Source of the DNA: Symsagittifera roscoffensis
Lineage: Eukaryota; Xenacoelomorpha; Acoela; Convolutidae
Length of the DNA stretch: 64,000 bases
NCBI RefSeq assembly: GCF_963678635.1
Contig: NC_087067.1
Span: 3,605,072-3,669,071 of the forward strand
Direction: 5' to 3'
The notes beneath the pieces are model-generated. The model did not search any database. It worked only from the letters and a program-made list of their open reading frames with translations, and was not told the DNA's origin. Positions 34,115 through 45,201 of the stretch are shown here, in pieces. Position numbers and translations under genes: made by a program. Position 1 is the stretch's first letter; every line of letters begins with the position of its first letter.

Positions 34115-34665
34115 TTACTGAGGTTTACAATTATCAACAAACATGAAGTCTCCCAATATTTGGGACAGTTCTTTGAATTCATTCAAAGTATAGTTGACAT
34201 ATGCAACTTGCTTCAAGTCTTCATTTTCCTTTGCAGTAATGAGTCGAATCTGAATGTAGGGGGCTTGCTCGCGTTGTACTTCTTGATTGTGACACACACC
34301 CTCCTCATGTTGTACGTTGCTATTTCATATACTCTATTACAGATGTCGAGCTCCTGATCCATAGTTGATTCTCTGCCAGATTTGGCTTCATATATAGGTA
34401 CGAGTCCAAGATTTTCAGCATCGTGAATAACAGTATTCCGTATTGCGGATATTGCTTCGCCTTCTTTTTCACCGAGATAGACTTGTTGAGACTTTTCAAA
34501 TTGTCCCAAATCATTTATTTTTAATAGTTGAAAGCACGGTTCCACACATATTTTTCCCTTGTTGGATTTTTGGAACCAAACAAATCTCCCAATTCTCTTT
34601 TGATTTTTTGAAAATTCAATATAGTTGGAACTATCAACTTTTCTCGAGTACATTTTGAAGAACAA
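34115..34665 (-). pseudogene. PC4-like small protein gene broken by a C-run frameshift
   Basis: A 150-codon ORF from 34665 and a 60-codon ORF ending at 34115 overlap. Coding sense passes from the first to the second at a CCCCC run near 34262, so a ~190-residue product has been split by one base. The part near the break (RRVCVTIKKYNASK then IQIRLIT...YTLNEFKELSQIL) has the strand-strand-helix rhythm of PC4-type single-stranded-DNA-binding domains, and the N-terminal half may hold a second copy. The similarity is weak and based on pattern only. Confidence 0.4.
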
Positions 34666-35082
34666 ACTGATCAGATGAGGAGAAATGAGAGAAATGACTT
34701 TGAGATTAAATGAAAATGGAGTAAGCAGTATGAGTCATCGCCATTTCCCTATATGGAAGCTGCGTAGTCTTTACTACTACTATATAACTCCACCATGTTC
34801 TGCAAAAATCATTTTTCCCAATGGCAGCTGCTATGTGTCAAGCTCTTCCCAGCTTTTATTCAGATTATAATAGTAAATCATTGTTTATTTCTGTTTCCAA
34901 CGATTTTTACGAACAATAAATAGTAACCCAAGATTATTGCGTCTCTACTCATGATTCTTTCTGTACCTTGAGAAATTGAAAATTTCATATAATTTTTTTT
35001 AAATGGAACTTCCCTTAGCCAAATTCTTCAGAGATTAGACAAATATCAATATATATATCAAGAAATTGATTGTCTTTACACT
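34666..35082. other. No gene recognised
   Basis: A short plus ORF at 34685-34870 shows no motif. The sequence lies between two divergent Maverick gene remnants. Confidence 0.3.
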
Positions 35083-35424
35083 TTGTACAAGCACAGATTC
35101 TTTTCGAGTATTGTCACATCAAGTGAGGAAGTCTTCAATCAGCTTAGTTGTGGAGTGCAGCATAATTTACGATGGAAAGGGGCAGAAAAAACACCAAGCA
35201 TATCAAGGAAACGACTTGTTCGCAAAAAGTTCAAAAAACATTATCTAAGTTCTAATCAAAAACTTGCATCTACGCAAACTCTTGGCTCAGCATTTTTAGA
35301 CAGAATTCGTAAAGTACGATACTCAAAATATGAACATGATTTGTTAAAAATAATTGACTGTTTTATTGATGGTTATGGATTTGTAAATAGTGATCATGTC
35401 AATTTTTCATTAGAAAACTTCTGA
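35083..35424 (+). CDS. Unknown Maverick ORF, C-terminal part repeated at 37.2 kb
   Basis: A 113-codon ORF with a basic middle (RKRLVRKKFKKHYL) and a C-terminal segment (LASTQTLGSAFLDRIRKV..SKYEHDLLKIIDCFIDGYG). The last 45 residues have a clear second copy at about 37230-37350 in the tandem-duplicated unit. The conservation of protein over DNA between the two copies suggests former coding function. Family unknown. Confidence 0.35.
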   Translation: MYKHRFFSSIVTSSEEVFNQLSCGVQHNLRWKGAEKTPSISRKRLVRKKFKKHYLSSNQKLASTQTLGSAFLDRIRKVRYSKYEHDLLKIIDCFIDGYGFVNSDHVNFSLENF

Positions 35425-35589
35425 TATTCCATCTATTTTCACTCATATGTTTACAAAGTTACCATTAATTGCCGGAAAAAAAATCACCGTTGTCAAAAAC
35501 ATTTGCAAAAAAATTTTCAAACATGTAAGAAAGATGTAATATTTGTTTTGATTTTCAAAAAAATTGAAAAACATTTCAATTTTTTTAAC

Positions 35590-35945
35590 AAGTTGTAAAA
35601 AGTGTTTCAATTGTTTTGACATAATGCGAAAAGTGTTTCAACTTTTTTGAGAAGATGCAAAAAGTGTTTTACTTTTTTTAACAAGATGCAAAAAGTGTTT
35701 CACTTTTTCACTACAAATGCGAAAAATGTTTTATTTTTTTCGATAAAATGCGAAAAGTGTTTCAATTTTTTCGACAAAATGCGAAAAGTGTTTTACTTTT
35801 TTCGATAAAATGCGAAATGTGTTTCAATTTTTTCAACAAAATGCGAAAAGTGTTGTACTTTTTTTGACAAAATGCGAAAAGTCTTTTACTTTTTTCGACA
35901 AAATGCGAAAAGTGTTTCAATTTTTTCTACAAAAGGCTAAAAGTG
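35590..35945 (+). repeat. ~34 bp minisatellite (AAAATGCGAAAAGTGTTT)
   Basis: Around ten units alternate AAAATGCGAAAAGTGTTTC and AATTTTTTCGAC. The counterpart in the second duplication unit (37440-37760) is strongly decayed. The ORF at 35810-36043 is a by-product of the repeat. Confidence 0.8.
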
Positions 35946-36197
35946 TGTACAAGGGGCAATATCGATTAGGTAACTTTTTACTTGTGTACAGTTTTTCTAG
36001 TGTTTTTCCGAATTTTTGTGTAAAAGTTAATCAAATTTTTTAACATGTGTGCGAGTTCGGAACTTTTAACTAAGTTCTAATTGTTTTTCAATGGTTTACC
36101 TTGAACCTCTCATCTATTCTCATAATTAAAATGAAATTGAAGAAATTAATTACAGAAAACGAAGTCAAAACCAAACAACCTTTATTTACAAAAACAT

Positions 36198-36695
36198 TTA
36201 ATCAAAGAGCTGTCGAGCAGCAGAAGAGTTCTGTACGTTCTCAATAGAACGCAGAGCTGGACGAGGTTCCATTGCTGGTGGTTGTTGTGGAGCTGGAGGC
36301 GTCATTGTTTCTGAGAATCCCTCATCTTCATCTATTGTGATGGGGTTTTCGACTGATCCTTCCTCCTCCCAAAGAAAGAGGAAGTCGTCGACTGTTTGAG
36401 CTCTAAATCTTGAGTCCGGAACCTCGGGATAGTTCATTCCCACATGATCAGAAACTTCCCCCATCATTTGCATTGTTACAAGTTGGTTCTCTGTGATGGG
36501 AACTTGCATCATATGATGTTCGTTGAAATCCCTTCGCATCACTTCCACCATGTGCCAGACTTGGATTGGGATGTCCATTCGTGCCAGAAAAACTCCAGAG
36601 ACTGTTTCTCGCACTTGAATTTGTACTAGATCAGGCGAAAATTCTACACAGTACATGAGGTTGCTGTTTTGCACTGAGAAGGTCATTTTGAGCAA
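36198..36695 (-). CDS. Small acidic-tailed protein, PC4/SSB-like, copy A
   Basis: 165 intact codons. Residues 1-70 (YCVEFSPDLVQIQVRETVSG, IPIQVWHMVEVMRRDF) form a strand-rich stretch followed by a helix, as in PC4-type single-stranded-DNA binders. Residues 100-165 are acidic and Pro-rich and end in AARQLFD, an acidic tail closing with an aromatic residue as seen in several replication SSB proteins. A role with the polymerase in Maverick DNA replication would fit, but is inference. CCAAT array upstream at 36873-37055. A near copy follows at 38264. Confidence 0.55.
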   Translation of the reverse strand: MLKMTFSVQNSNLMYCVEFSPDLVQIQVRETVSGVFLARMDIPIQVWHMVEVMRRDFNEHHMMQVPITENQLVTMQMMGEVSDHVGMNYPEVPDSRFRAQTVDDFLFLWEEEGSVENPITIDEDEGFSETMTPPAPQQPPAMEPRPALRSIENVQNSSAARQLFD

Positions 36696-36872
36696 TAAGA
36701 TGACTCAAAGACCAAAAACAAGAAAGAACTGAGAGGAGCGGGAACCATACAAAAAATAAGTTGAAATTAGGATGTTTAGAGCTGAGAGAGCAGGTAGTGG
36801 ACGGCGGTTTAGTTGAAAATAAAATGATTTTTAGTTAGGAGTTAGGGCTACCTTCAACTCGAATGTGTGGGT

Positions 36873-37055
36873 TCAACCAATCAGAATTGATTTTCCTTAT
36901 TTGGATTGTAGTCGTGTCCAATCAGATTTCAGCTTCCTTTTATTGCGTTCTTGGATAAAAGTCGTGTCCAATCGGAAACAAAGCTCCATTTTGATTATTG
37001 TCGTTTTCAATCACAAAAATGTTCACTTCTGTTCTAGTTATCGTATCCAATCAGA
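36873..37055 (-). promoter_or_regulatory. CCAAT-box array upstream of copy A
   Basis: (T/A)CCAATC(A/G)GA elements at about 36876, 36918, 36968, 37009 (degenerate) and 37047, spaced 40-50 bp, all CTGATTGG on the gene strand, 180-360 bp before the start codon. Confidence 0.6.
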
Positions 37056-38263
37056 GAAATTTTTAGGGACTTAAATCTTCCAAATAAGAAAAATAATACA
37101 CAAAAACAATCGCAAAAATAAGTAACCAAAAGTTGTTTGCTGTAAAAATAAGAAATATTGCCGATATAAGTAACAAAAGAAGGAAAATTAATAAAAGTAG
37201 CATCTCTGCAATTTTTTCATTTCTGATCAGGAACTTGCGTCCACTCAGACTCTTGAATCAGCTTTTTTGGAAAGGACTCGAAAAGTTCAAAACTCAAAGT
37301 ATGAGACTGATTTGTTGCAAATTGTTGATTGTTTCATTGATGGTTATGGTACTGTAACTAGTAGCGTATCAATTTTTCTATTAATAGTTGAATATTTGTT
37401 TAAAAAAATCTTGTCAAAAATAATTTTATTTAAATCAAACGTTTTTTCAACAAACAAGTTTGCAGTTTTCAACACGTGTGCAAAAATTAATTCAGAGTTT
37501 TTTCGCAAGATGCAAATTTTGGTTTGATTTTTCAACACGTTTGCAAAAATTTAATTAAACTTTTTTACAGGATGCAAAAACTGTTTTGGTTTTTTCAACA
37601 AGTGTGCAAAAATTTTCAACAATTTTTTGTGTTAGATGCAAGTTTTTTTAGTGGTTTTTTTGAAAACAAATGCAAAAATCTAACTTATTCATTTGCAAAA
37701 ATGGCAAAATTTTATTGTAAAAAACTTGTTAAATTAATGCTAAAAATTTTTCATAATTGCTGACTTTGAGTACTATTCCCTATCTTAATCCATTGTTTTT
37801 CCAATATTTTTGATCAAAATACATGCAAAAAAGAGATTTTTTTTATGATCAAAATTAAAACAAAGATTTTCATTTTATTTAATTATTAACAGTGCAAGAA
37901 AATACTTTTTCAGTTTTCTTTAAAATGCGAAAATATTTACTGAAATTTTTCTTAATTTGCGAGATTTTCTTTGATTTTTTCAACAAGTAGGCAAAAAATT
38001 ATGAAAAATTTTGCATGGTGCAAAAATTAATGTAAAGTTTTTAACATGCTTGCAGAAATTGGTTTAATATTTTTTGCCATCTTTCTAACAAAATTTTATA
38101 GAACAGTTTACCAGATGCTCAATTAGTTTCATTTTTAACAAAGTTTTACCCTTGAAATTTCCCAATAAACTTTTCTATGATCTCTTTGCTCCTATCTCTT
38201 GAAAATAAAATTTCTAGATACAAAAAAATTAAATTACAAGGCACAAGATAGTAACCAATTTAT

Positions 38264-38761
38264 TTACAAATCAAAGAGCTGTCGAGCAGCTGAGTTCTCA
38301 AAACTTTGCAAGTTCTCAATGGAGCGCAAAGCTGGTCTTGCCTCCATCACTGGTGGTTCGCTGACTGGAGTTCTTGGCTCAGAGAACCCCTCATCCTCTT
38401 CGATTGTAATTGGGTTGTCCACAGATCCCTCTTCCCAAGGAAAAAGGAAATCGTCGAATGGTTGAGCCACATATCTAGAGTCAGGAATTTCGGGGTAGTT
38501 CATTCCCACATGCTCGGACACTTCCTCCATCATTTGCATTTCTCCAAGTTGATTCTCTGTAGGGGGTACTTGTGTGATATGATGTTCGTTGAAATCCCTT
38601 CGCATCACTTCCACCATATGCCAGACTTGGATTGGGATGTCCATTCGTGCCAGAAAAACTCCACAAACTGTTTCTCGCACTTGGATTTGTACTAAATCAG
38701 CCGAAAATTCCATCGAGAACATAAGGTTGTTGTTTTGTACTGAGAAGATCATTTTGAGCAA
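38264..38761 (-). CDS. Small acidic-tailed protein, PC4/SSB-like, copy B
   Basis: 165 intact codons, parallel to 36198-36695 throughout: MLK start, VQIQVRETV, IPIQVWHMVEVMRRDFNEHH, an acidic NPITIEEDEGFSE stretch and a C terminus NSAARQLFDL. Substitutions are spread across the gene without frame damage, which suggests constraint after duplication or fairly recent origin. Confidence 0.55.
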   Translation of the reverse strand: MLKMIFSVQNNNLMFSMEFSADLVQIQVRETVCGVFLARMDIPIQVWHMVEVMRRDFNEHHITQVPPTENQLGEMQMMEEVSEHVGMNYPEIPDSRYVAQPFDDFLFPWEEGSVDNPITIEEDEGFSEPRTPVSEPPVMEARPALRSIENLQSFENSAARQLFDL

Positions 38762-38937
38762 TAAGTTGAGTTAATGAGTAAAAACAAGATTTACAGTTGA
38801 GGGTGAAAATTGACTGTGGTTAAGTTGAAATTATTGTATTTAGAGCTGAGAGAGGAGGTAGTTGACGGTAGTTAACTTGAAAATAAAATGATTTTTAGTT
38901 AGGAGTTAGGGGTACCTTCAACTGGAATGTGTGGTTT

Positions 38938-39120
38938 TAACCAATCAAAATGGATTTTCCTTATTTGGATTGTAGTCGTGTCCAATCAGATTTCAGCTTC
39001 CTTTTATGGGATTCTTGGATAAAAGTCGTGTCCAATCGGAAACAAAGCTCCATTTTGGGTATTGTCGTATCCAATCACAAAAAATTCATTTTTGTTCTAG
39101 TTGTCGTATCCAATCAGAAG
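38938..39120 (-). promoter_or_regulatory. CCAAT-box array upstream of copy B
   Basis: Five elements at about 38939, 38979, 39030, 39071 and 39110, in the same spacing and orientation as for copy A, with GTCGT(G/A)TCCAATC as the repeated core. Confidence 0.6.
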
Positions 39121-39326
39121 ACACTTTTAAGGCCTTAAATCTTCCAAATAAGTAAAAATATACACAAAAGCAATTGCAAAAATAAATGACCAAAAGTTGT
39201 TTGCAGTAAAAATAAGAAATATTGCTGATATAAGTAACAAAAGAAAGAAAATTAATAAAAGTAACATCTCTGCAACTTTTTTCATCAAGTTAATTGAATT
39301 TTTTGTATGTAATCAATGAAAAATTG

Positions 39327-39872
39327 CTAATTTTTGAGTAGATAGTCAAGTTCTTTGATTTTGATGTAAATTTGGGAAGATAACTCAAAGTTGACGAATT
39401 TTTCAAAGCAGACTTCTGGAAATCTGATTCCAAACCGAATCAAGTAGGATTTTGAACTTTGAAAATCTTTAAAGAAATGAAGGAATAAAGAACTTTGCTG
39501 AAGTGTTTTTACAAATTTGGGTTTTGGATAGGGGATAAAAAGAGTTTTTGATATATTATCGTACGATTTTTTGATCAATTTCAAATTCTCGAGAATAAAC
39601 AAAATTTCTTTCCTTGTGAGGTGTTATTCAGCCGTAAGTTTAAAATTTTGATACGCAATATGTGAATCAAAAGTAAACTCTTTGATTGAGTAAGTTTCTC
39701 TGAAGAGACCTTTACTTAGTCGGATAACTCTATTTTGTACAATAAAGACGTCCAAAAAGTTATGAAAAAAGTAAGAGTCAACATCTATTTCATCAATAAA
39801 AAAATCAATTGGAATTTTTTCTTTTTTCTTATAAAGTAGCTCGAGGAAGCTCAAATGTTTTTTGATAGACAT
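39327..39872 (-). pseudogene. Unknown ~180-codon Maverick gene with one in-frame TAA
   Basis: The 82-codon ORF from 39872 ends at TAA (39624-39626). The same frame then stays open through a further 98 codons to 39327, so a single nonsense codon divides one gene. Content is rich in Phe, Leu, Ile, Lys and Tyr (FFIDEIDVDSYFFHNF; FGIRFPEVCFEKFVNF). No family recognised. It is divergent from the polymerase gene and shares its upstream CCAAT region. Confidence 0.45.
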
Positions 39873-39940
39873 TTTTCAAATAATGATTAAGGTTTTTTAC
39901 TTAAATATTAAACAGTTCACTTTTAGGAAATGCTCGATTC

Positions 39941-40000
39941 TGATTGGTTGATTTCCAACAAACAGTGTTACTAAAAGAATACTCATTTGTGATTGGTTGA
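39941..40000 (+). promoter_or_regulatory. Paired inverted CCAAT boxes between two divergent genes
   Basis: CTGATTGGTTGATT at 39940 and GTGATTGGTTGATT at 39990, about 50 bp apart. They lie 230-290 bp before the polymerase start and 70-120 bp before the divergent minus gene. They show the same word and spacing as the arrays of other Maverick genes. Confidence 0.5.
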
Positions 40001-40232
40001 TTTTGCCCAAGGAACAGTAAAAAAAACTTATTTCATTCTGATTTTCTTTACGTTAAAAGCAACTGCTCTATATTTTGTATAACTACTTGAATTAAATTTC
40101 AAATATTTTTAACAATTCAAAGTAAATATAAAAATTTAATATTTTTTTTTGGGATATTTTAAATCTCCCAATTTGATATGTACCAAGTTCCATTCCCTTT
40201 ATATTGAGACTTAAAATTTCTCCCATTTTTAG

Positions 40233-43200
40233 ATGCCATCGCTGAATAGAAACGAGAAAGTGCAGTGTGGGGATTGTGGAAACTTGTAAGTTAGAGCACA
40301 TGCAGATCGATATAGGAAAAATTGCGTGCGAGGAGTTATTTCTTGTTCCGAATGCATGTATTTCACTTACAATGAACAGGGAATGAATTACCACGTGGCC
40401 AAAAAGCATGCTCCATCAACTTCCAAGCAACCAACGGTTTGCTCGTCTTGTGAGCAGGAGTTTCCGAGTTACTACTCTCTCCAACAACATCGGAGAAAAG
40501 AACATGGGGCGAAACAACGGAAACCAAGTGATACGGTGGCAGACTTGAACAAGATTGTGGAGGAGGAAGGGGAAGATGGAGAGAAACTCAAAGAGGAGTT
40601 GAGTGCCTGTCAGCATTTCTTGGTGGACACTGAGATGGAGAATGGGAGGCATAAGGTATTTAACTTTCAAATGTCAAAGTTAGATACCAAGATTATCAAC
40701 GAGAAGTTTGAAGAAGTCTTCAACAAGCTAGATTCCGCTGCAAAAATCAATATTGCTCTTGGATTTGTTCTCCGTAATGTCGAAACGGGAGAATATCGGT
40801 ATTACTATGCACACGAAAACAATACTTTGTTCGAAAAATTGCATTTACTGTGTACGAAAGCGGACTTGATTACAATCCAGGGAAAAGTTGAAAAATTTGA
40901 TATCGTTGAGCAATGCACCCAAGAACGTCAGAACACAAAGTGGAGGTTCAAGTTGATCACAAATGTTACTATTTTTGCTGCACTACTGAAAAACATCCCA
41001 ATGGGATGTCCAGACTCTGTGTTGCCTGAACCTTTACTACGACATACGCAAGTAAACTGTCTTTTATCGGACAAAGATAAACAACCATACAAAGATCATT
41101 TTGTCTTTTCCGTGCGTTAACAATGTATTTGCATGGTCATAGTAACCTCGATGCTCATACATCTGAGCTGTTTACAGAGTTTATATCAAAATCTGGATAC
41201 GATCCGAAGAATTTTCGTGGAGTGTCAATCGATGATTTACCTGTTGTAGAGGGAATAGTTGAACGAAACATATTCATTTACGATTTTGATATTCAAGAAG
41301 GAGAATATGTTGGAGAATTAGCCAGGCGAAGTATTGGAAAATTTGAAAAAACGTTGAAATTGCTAAGATTCAACAACCATATTATTCACACGAATGATAT
41401 TGATCCCTTCTTCAAGTGTTTTCGATGTCCTAGCTGTGACTGTTTCTTCAACAGATCAGACAACTTCAACCGACATCTTCTAACTTGTAAAGATCGAGTG
41501 CGACATATTTATCCAAAGAATGTATATACACTTCGAGAAACGCTATTTGAAAAGTTGGAAGGTTTCAATATCCCAGTTTCGAAAGATAACACACTATTCA
41601 ACAACCTTAGCCATTTTCGATTTTGAGTCGATATGTGTTCCATCAGATGAACTGAAAGCTACCCAAACAATAACTTGGATTGGAAAACACGTTCCAATTT
41701 CTGTATCAATATCCTCGAACCTGATAGATGAACCAATTTTTTTTATAACAAGGATCCGCAAAAGCTTATTATCGATTTTGTAATCAAACTCGAACTTTTG
41801 GCTGAGAAAAGTAAGCTCGAAATGAGAACTGAATTTCAAGATGTTGAAAGAGTAGTGAATGAGCGGATGTCAAAAATTTTCCAAGAGTTGAATGAAAGAT
41901 GTCGAAATCTTCCAACTGAAAACTTTGAATACGAAGATGAATGTATAGAAGATACAGAGGAAACTGATATGTCAACTCAGTTTTTGAGAATGCAGAAAAT
42001 TTGCTGATTGATTTGAAACAAAATCTGGAGAGGTATGTTAACACGTTACCTGTATTTGGGTTTAACAGTGGAAGATATGATCTGAACTTGATCAAGAGCT
42101 ATCTGATTCCCTACTTAATCAATGATAAAGAAGCTGAACCTATGGTTATCAAAAAGGCTAACGATTTCATATCCTTCAAGTTTGGAGATATACAGTTTCT
42201 CGATATCATGGAATTTTTGGGTGGAGCAACATCTCTAGACTCCTTTCTTAAAGCTTACAAAGCCAGTGAGACAAAAGGGTTTTTTTTCTCTTATGAGTGG
42301 TTTGACAGTCCAGACAAGCTCGAGAGTGAAGAATTACCTCCATACGAAGCCTTTTTCAGTAAACTGAGAAACAACAACCCTCTTGATAAAGACTTTAAGG
42401 ATTACCAGAACCTGAAGTCAAGTGGACTTGATGAGCAGCAAGCACTAAAGAAACTTCAAATCAGGTCAGTACCTGCATCTGGATGGGATAATTACAAATA
42501 TTTACAGGAGATTTGGCAGAAACATGGAATGACTACATTTAAAAATTTTTTGCAGTGGTACAACAATAAAGATGTTGTTCCAACCCTTCGAAGCAATCCA
42601 ACCCTTGAAGAATATTTTTCTTCACAAATCAACCAATGAAAAATTCTACCCTTTTTGCGAAAATGATAGAGATTTGTGCGAGAAAATTAGAGAGGATATG
42701 ACGGGTGGACCATCAATTGTGTTTACTCGAAAAGCTGTTGTGGATGAAACCTTTATCCGGGATTCATCAAATGTCTGCAAATCAATTGTTGGAATTGATG
42801 CGAGCCAGCTCTATCCCTATTCAATGTGTCAAAACATGCCAACAGGATTGTACACAAGATGGGAGTTTGATTCCGATATGCAAAAATTCAAAGCTAGACA
42901 TAACCGATCTCGTAATTTTGAGAACATGGTCATGTCTTACTACCAAGAAACCAGACCAGAATGCAGAATTGAGAGCTTCCACACATCTGGAAATCAAAAG
43001 AAAATTGACTGTTTCAATGTTGATGGATATTGCAATCACTGCAAAACAGTGTTTGAAGCAATGGGATGCTATTACCATTTTTGTCCTTGCCAGGAGACTC
43101 GTCCCTCACTTAGCGATGAAGATATTGAGAGAGGAAACAGAAGGAGAGAGATGGATGACTTGAGACGTGAATATATTCGCGAAAAAGGATACAAAATCGA

Positions 43201-44524
43201 AGAGATGTGGGAATGTGAGTGGTGGCAAAATTTCAAAACGAACGAAAAAATAAAGAATCATATCCGATCCAACTTTCCCTACAAAAGACCTCTCTCTACT
43301 GATTCTTTATTGGAAAAAATAAGAGATGGATCTCTTTATGGCTATATTCAGTGCGACTTAGTTGTTCCAGACAAACTGAAAGCAAAATTTTCTAATTTTC
43401 CTCCAATTTTTAAAAACACTGAAGTTGGAAGAAATGACGTTGGGGAATATATGCAAAATTATGCCATTGAAAATGATCTTCTGAAGCATCCCCAGCGTAT
43501 GCTAATATCTAGTTTCAAACTAGAAAATGGTTCCATCATTACTCCTCTTTTCAATTTCTACATGGAACTTGGCTTACAGTGTACAAAAGTTTACCGCTTT
43601 GTACAGTATCTCCCTCGAAAATGCTTCAACAAGTTTGTTCAGTCGGTTGTTGATGCTAGAAGGGAAGGAGATGAGAACCCTTTATCCGGTGTTGTTGCAG
43701 AGACTATGAAGCTTTTAGGTAATTCATCCTACGGTTACCAGATAATGGACAGATCGAGACATACGATCACAAAGTATTTGAATGATGAGAAAACACACAA
43801 AGCAATTAATGAACCTCTCTTCAAACGATTGAACACTGTTCAGAAAGACTTGTACGAGATTGAGTTACTAAAGTCAACAATTGAGCACAAAGAACCCATA
43901 ATAGTCGGATTTTTTATTCTGCAGTATGCAAAGCTGAGAATGCTTGAGCTTTACTACAATTTTTTTGACAAATTTTGTGATGTAAATAAGTTCGAGGAAT
44001 TAGAAATGGACCCGAACTCGCTGTATTTAGCTCTTGCTGAGAAAAATTTGTATGATTGTATTCGTCCGGAGAAAAAAGGTGACTGGGAAAAATTGAGGGA
44101 AAAAGATTGCAGAGATTCATTCAGAGCAGATTCAAAAACAAACTTTTTTCCACGAATATGTTGTAGCGTTCACAAGAAGCACGATAAACGAGAGCCTGGT
44201 CTGTTCAAAGAAGAATTTAGGTGTACGGAGATGCTATGTTTATGCAGCAAGACTTATTGTTGCTATGACAACAAATCAGACAAAATGAAGTTTAGCAGCA
44301 AAGGATTGAATAAAAGAATTCTAGAGGAATCCGGTGATGGACCTATGGAAAAATACAGGAAAGTACTCGACGAAGCAATCAACTTGACTTCAACAAACAG
44401 AGGATTTAGAACCATTAATCATATGGTTGCTACATACGAGCAAACAAAGAAGGGATTGAGCTACTTTTACCCTAAAAGACAAGTTCAGGACGACGGAATA
44501 CACACAAAACCTTTGAACTTGTAA
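40233..44524 (+). pseudogene. Maverick/Polinton protein-primed-type DNA polymerase B, broken
   Basis: Replicates Maverick DNA in intact elements. The coding order is preserved over 4.3 kb in several ORFs (40326-41120, 41123-41626, 41520-41783, 41798-42007, 42001-42639, 42572-44524). C2H2 fingers lie near 40350-40500 and a third near 41420. ExoI IFDFES is near 41615 and ExoII GFNSGRYDLNL near 42058. Palm motif A (DASQLYP) is near 42797, motif B (KLLGNSSYGY) near 43711 and motif C at 44009. The frame shifts once at each of about 41105, 41600, 41738 (T-run), 41980 and 42590, and a TAA interrupts codon 19 (40287). Motif C reads DPN where DTD is expected, so even a repaired frame would lack a catalytic Asp. 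The last ORF of 650 codons is intact. Confidence 0.9.
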
Positions 44525-44814
44525 ATAACTGATGGTGTAATAGCATTCAATTCAGTATTGATTAAGTAACTGTAAACTTGTGGTTAAATGATTATACGAA
44601 GCAGTGATTTATATACTTCATCTTTTGAATATAATTTTTTTTTCTTCAAAAAACATGATTTTTTTCTCGAAGTTTCGTTAGGTTTCAATATGTTTTTTAG
44701 ATAGCTTTCTCGTTGAATCAAACCTATAAAACAATAACCAAAACATCTAAACCGTAGAAGCTAGCTAAGAAACTCAAGTATCGGCAAAATCGAGCTAAAA
44801 AAACTCGGTTGCCA
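44525..44814. other. Maverick 3' interior, no gene
   Basis: Short AT-rich stretch between the polymerase stop and the right terminal repeat. Confidence 0.5.
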
Positions 44815-45195
44815 AAATATTTTTGAAACTTACCATCTGAAACTTTACCATCTTAACATCTGAAACCTTACCATCTTAATACATAGGAAACCTATTCCCT
44901 ATCTTAATACATAGGGAAATCTATTCCCTATTGAGTTCTGAATTACCTACAATGAATTTCTTATACATAGCGAAATCTACACATGGGAAATTCGGGCGCC
45001 AAAAATTTTTCTGAAACTTACCATCTGAAACCTCGTATCTTAATACATGGTAAACATGTTCCTTATCTTAATACATAGGAAATCTATTCCCTATCTTAAT
45101 GCATAGCCTGGTGACCGGATACTCTATAGCCTATCTTAATACATGGGGGTCACCAGGCACCCCCCCCCCCCACTCTCCCTCACCCTTCTACTACT
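44815..45195 (-). repeat. Maverick right terminal inverted repeat
   Basis: Inverted match of 25610-25990, ending CACCCTTCTACTACT followed by target CCCGAG. Contains repeats of CTATTCCCTATCTTAATACATAGG and the C-run. Confidence 0.9.
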
Positions 45196-45201
45196 CCCGA
45201 G

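Larger units (their letters stand above)
35260..39285. repeat. Tandem duplication of a ~2.06 kb Maverick segment
   Basis: Unit A (about 35260-37215) and unit B (about 37220-39285) share the same order: LASTQTL..DCFIDGYG coding piece (plus), T-rich minisatellite, 165-codon minus gene, CCAAT array and an AATAAGAAATATTGC-type tail. The paired genes start 2066 bp apart. Protein identity between the two 165-residue ORFs is high but not complete, so duplication is older than the gag triplication. Confidence 0.8.
28836..45195 (+). mobile_element. Maverick/Polinton body with truncated left and intact right terminus
   Basis: Diagnostic features are the termini 5'-AG...CT-3', the 6 bp target duplication CCCGAG (25604-25609 and 45196-45201), terminal inverted repeats of ~380 bp, and a protein-primed-type DNA polymerase B gene (40233-44524). 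The left outer terminus directly attached to the body is deleted; full left termini persist in the upstream tandem copies. The usual Maverick integrase, packaging ATPase, Ulp1-like protease and capsid genes were not recognised. It is a decayed or internally rearranged copy. Confidence 0.85.

Noticed and set aside
35810-36043. 77-codon Phe/Lys-rich ORF
   Set aside because: Entirely encoded by the 34 bp minisatellite.
28836-40232. Maverick integrase, ATPase, protease or capsid genes
   Set aside because: I searched the ORFs on both strands for DDE, Walker or Ulp1-type motifs and saw none.
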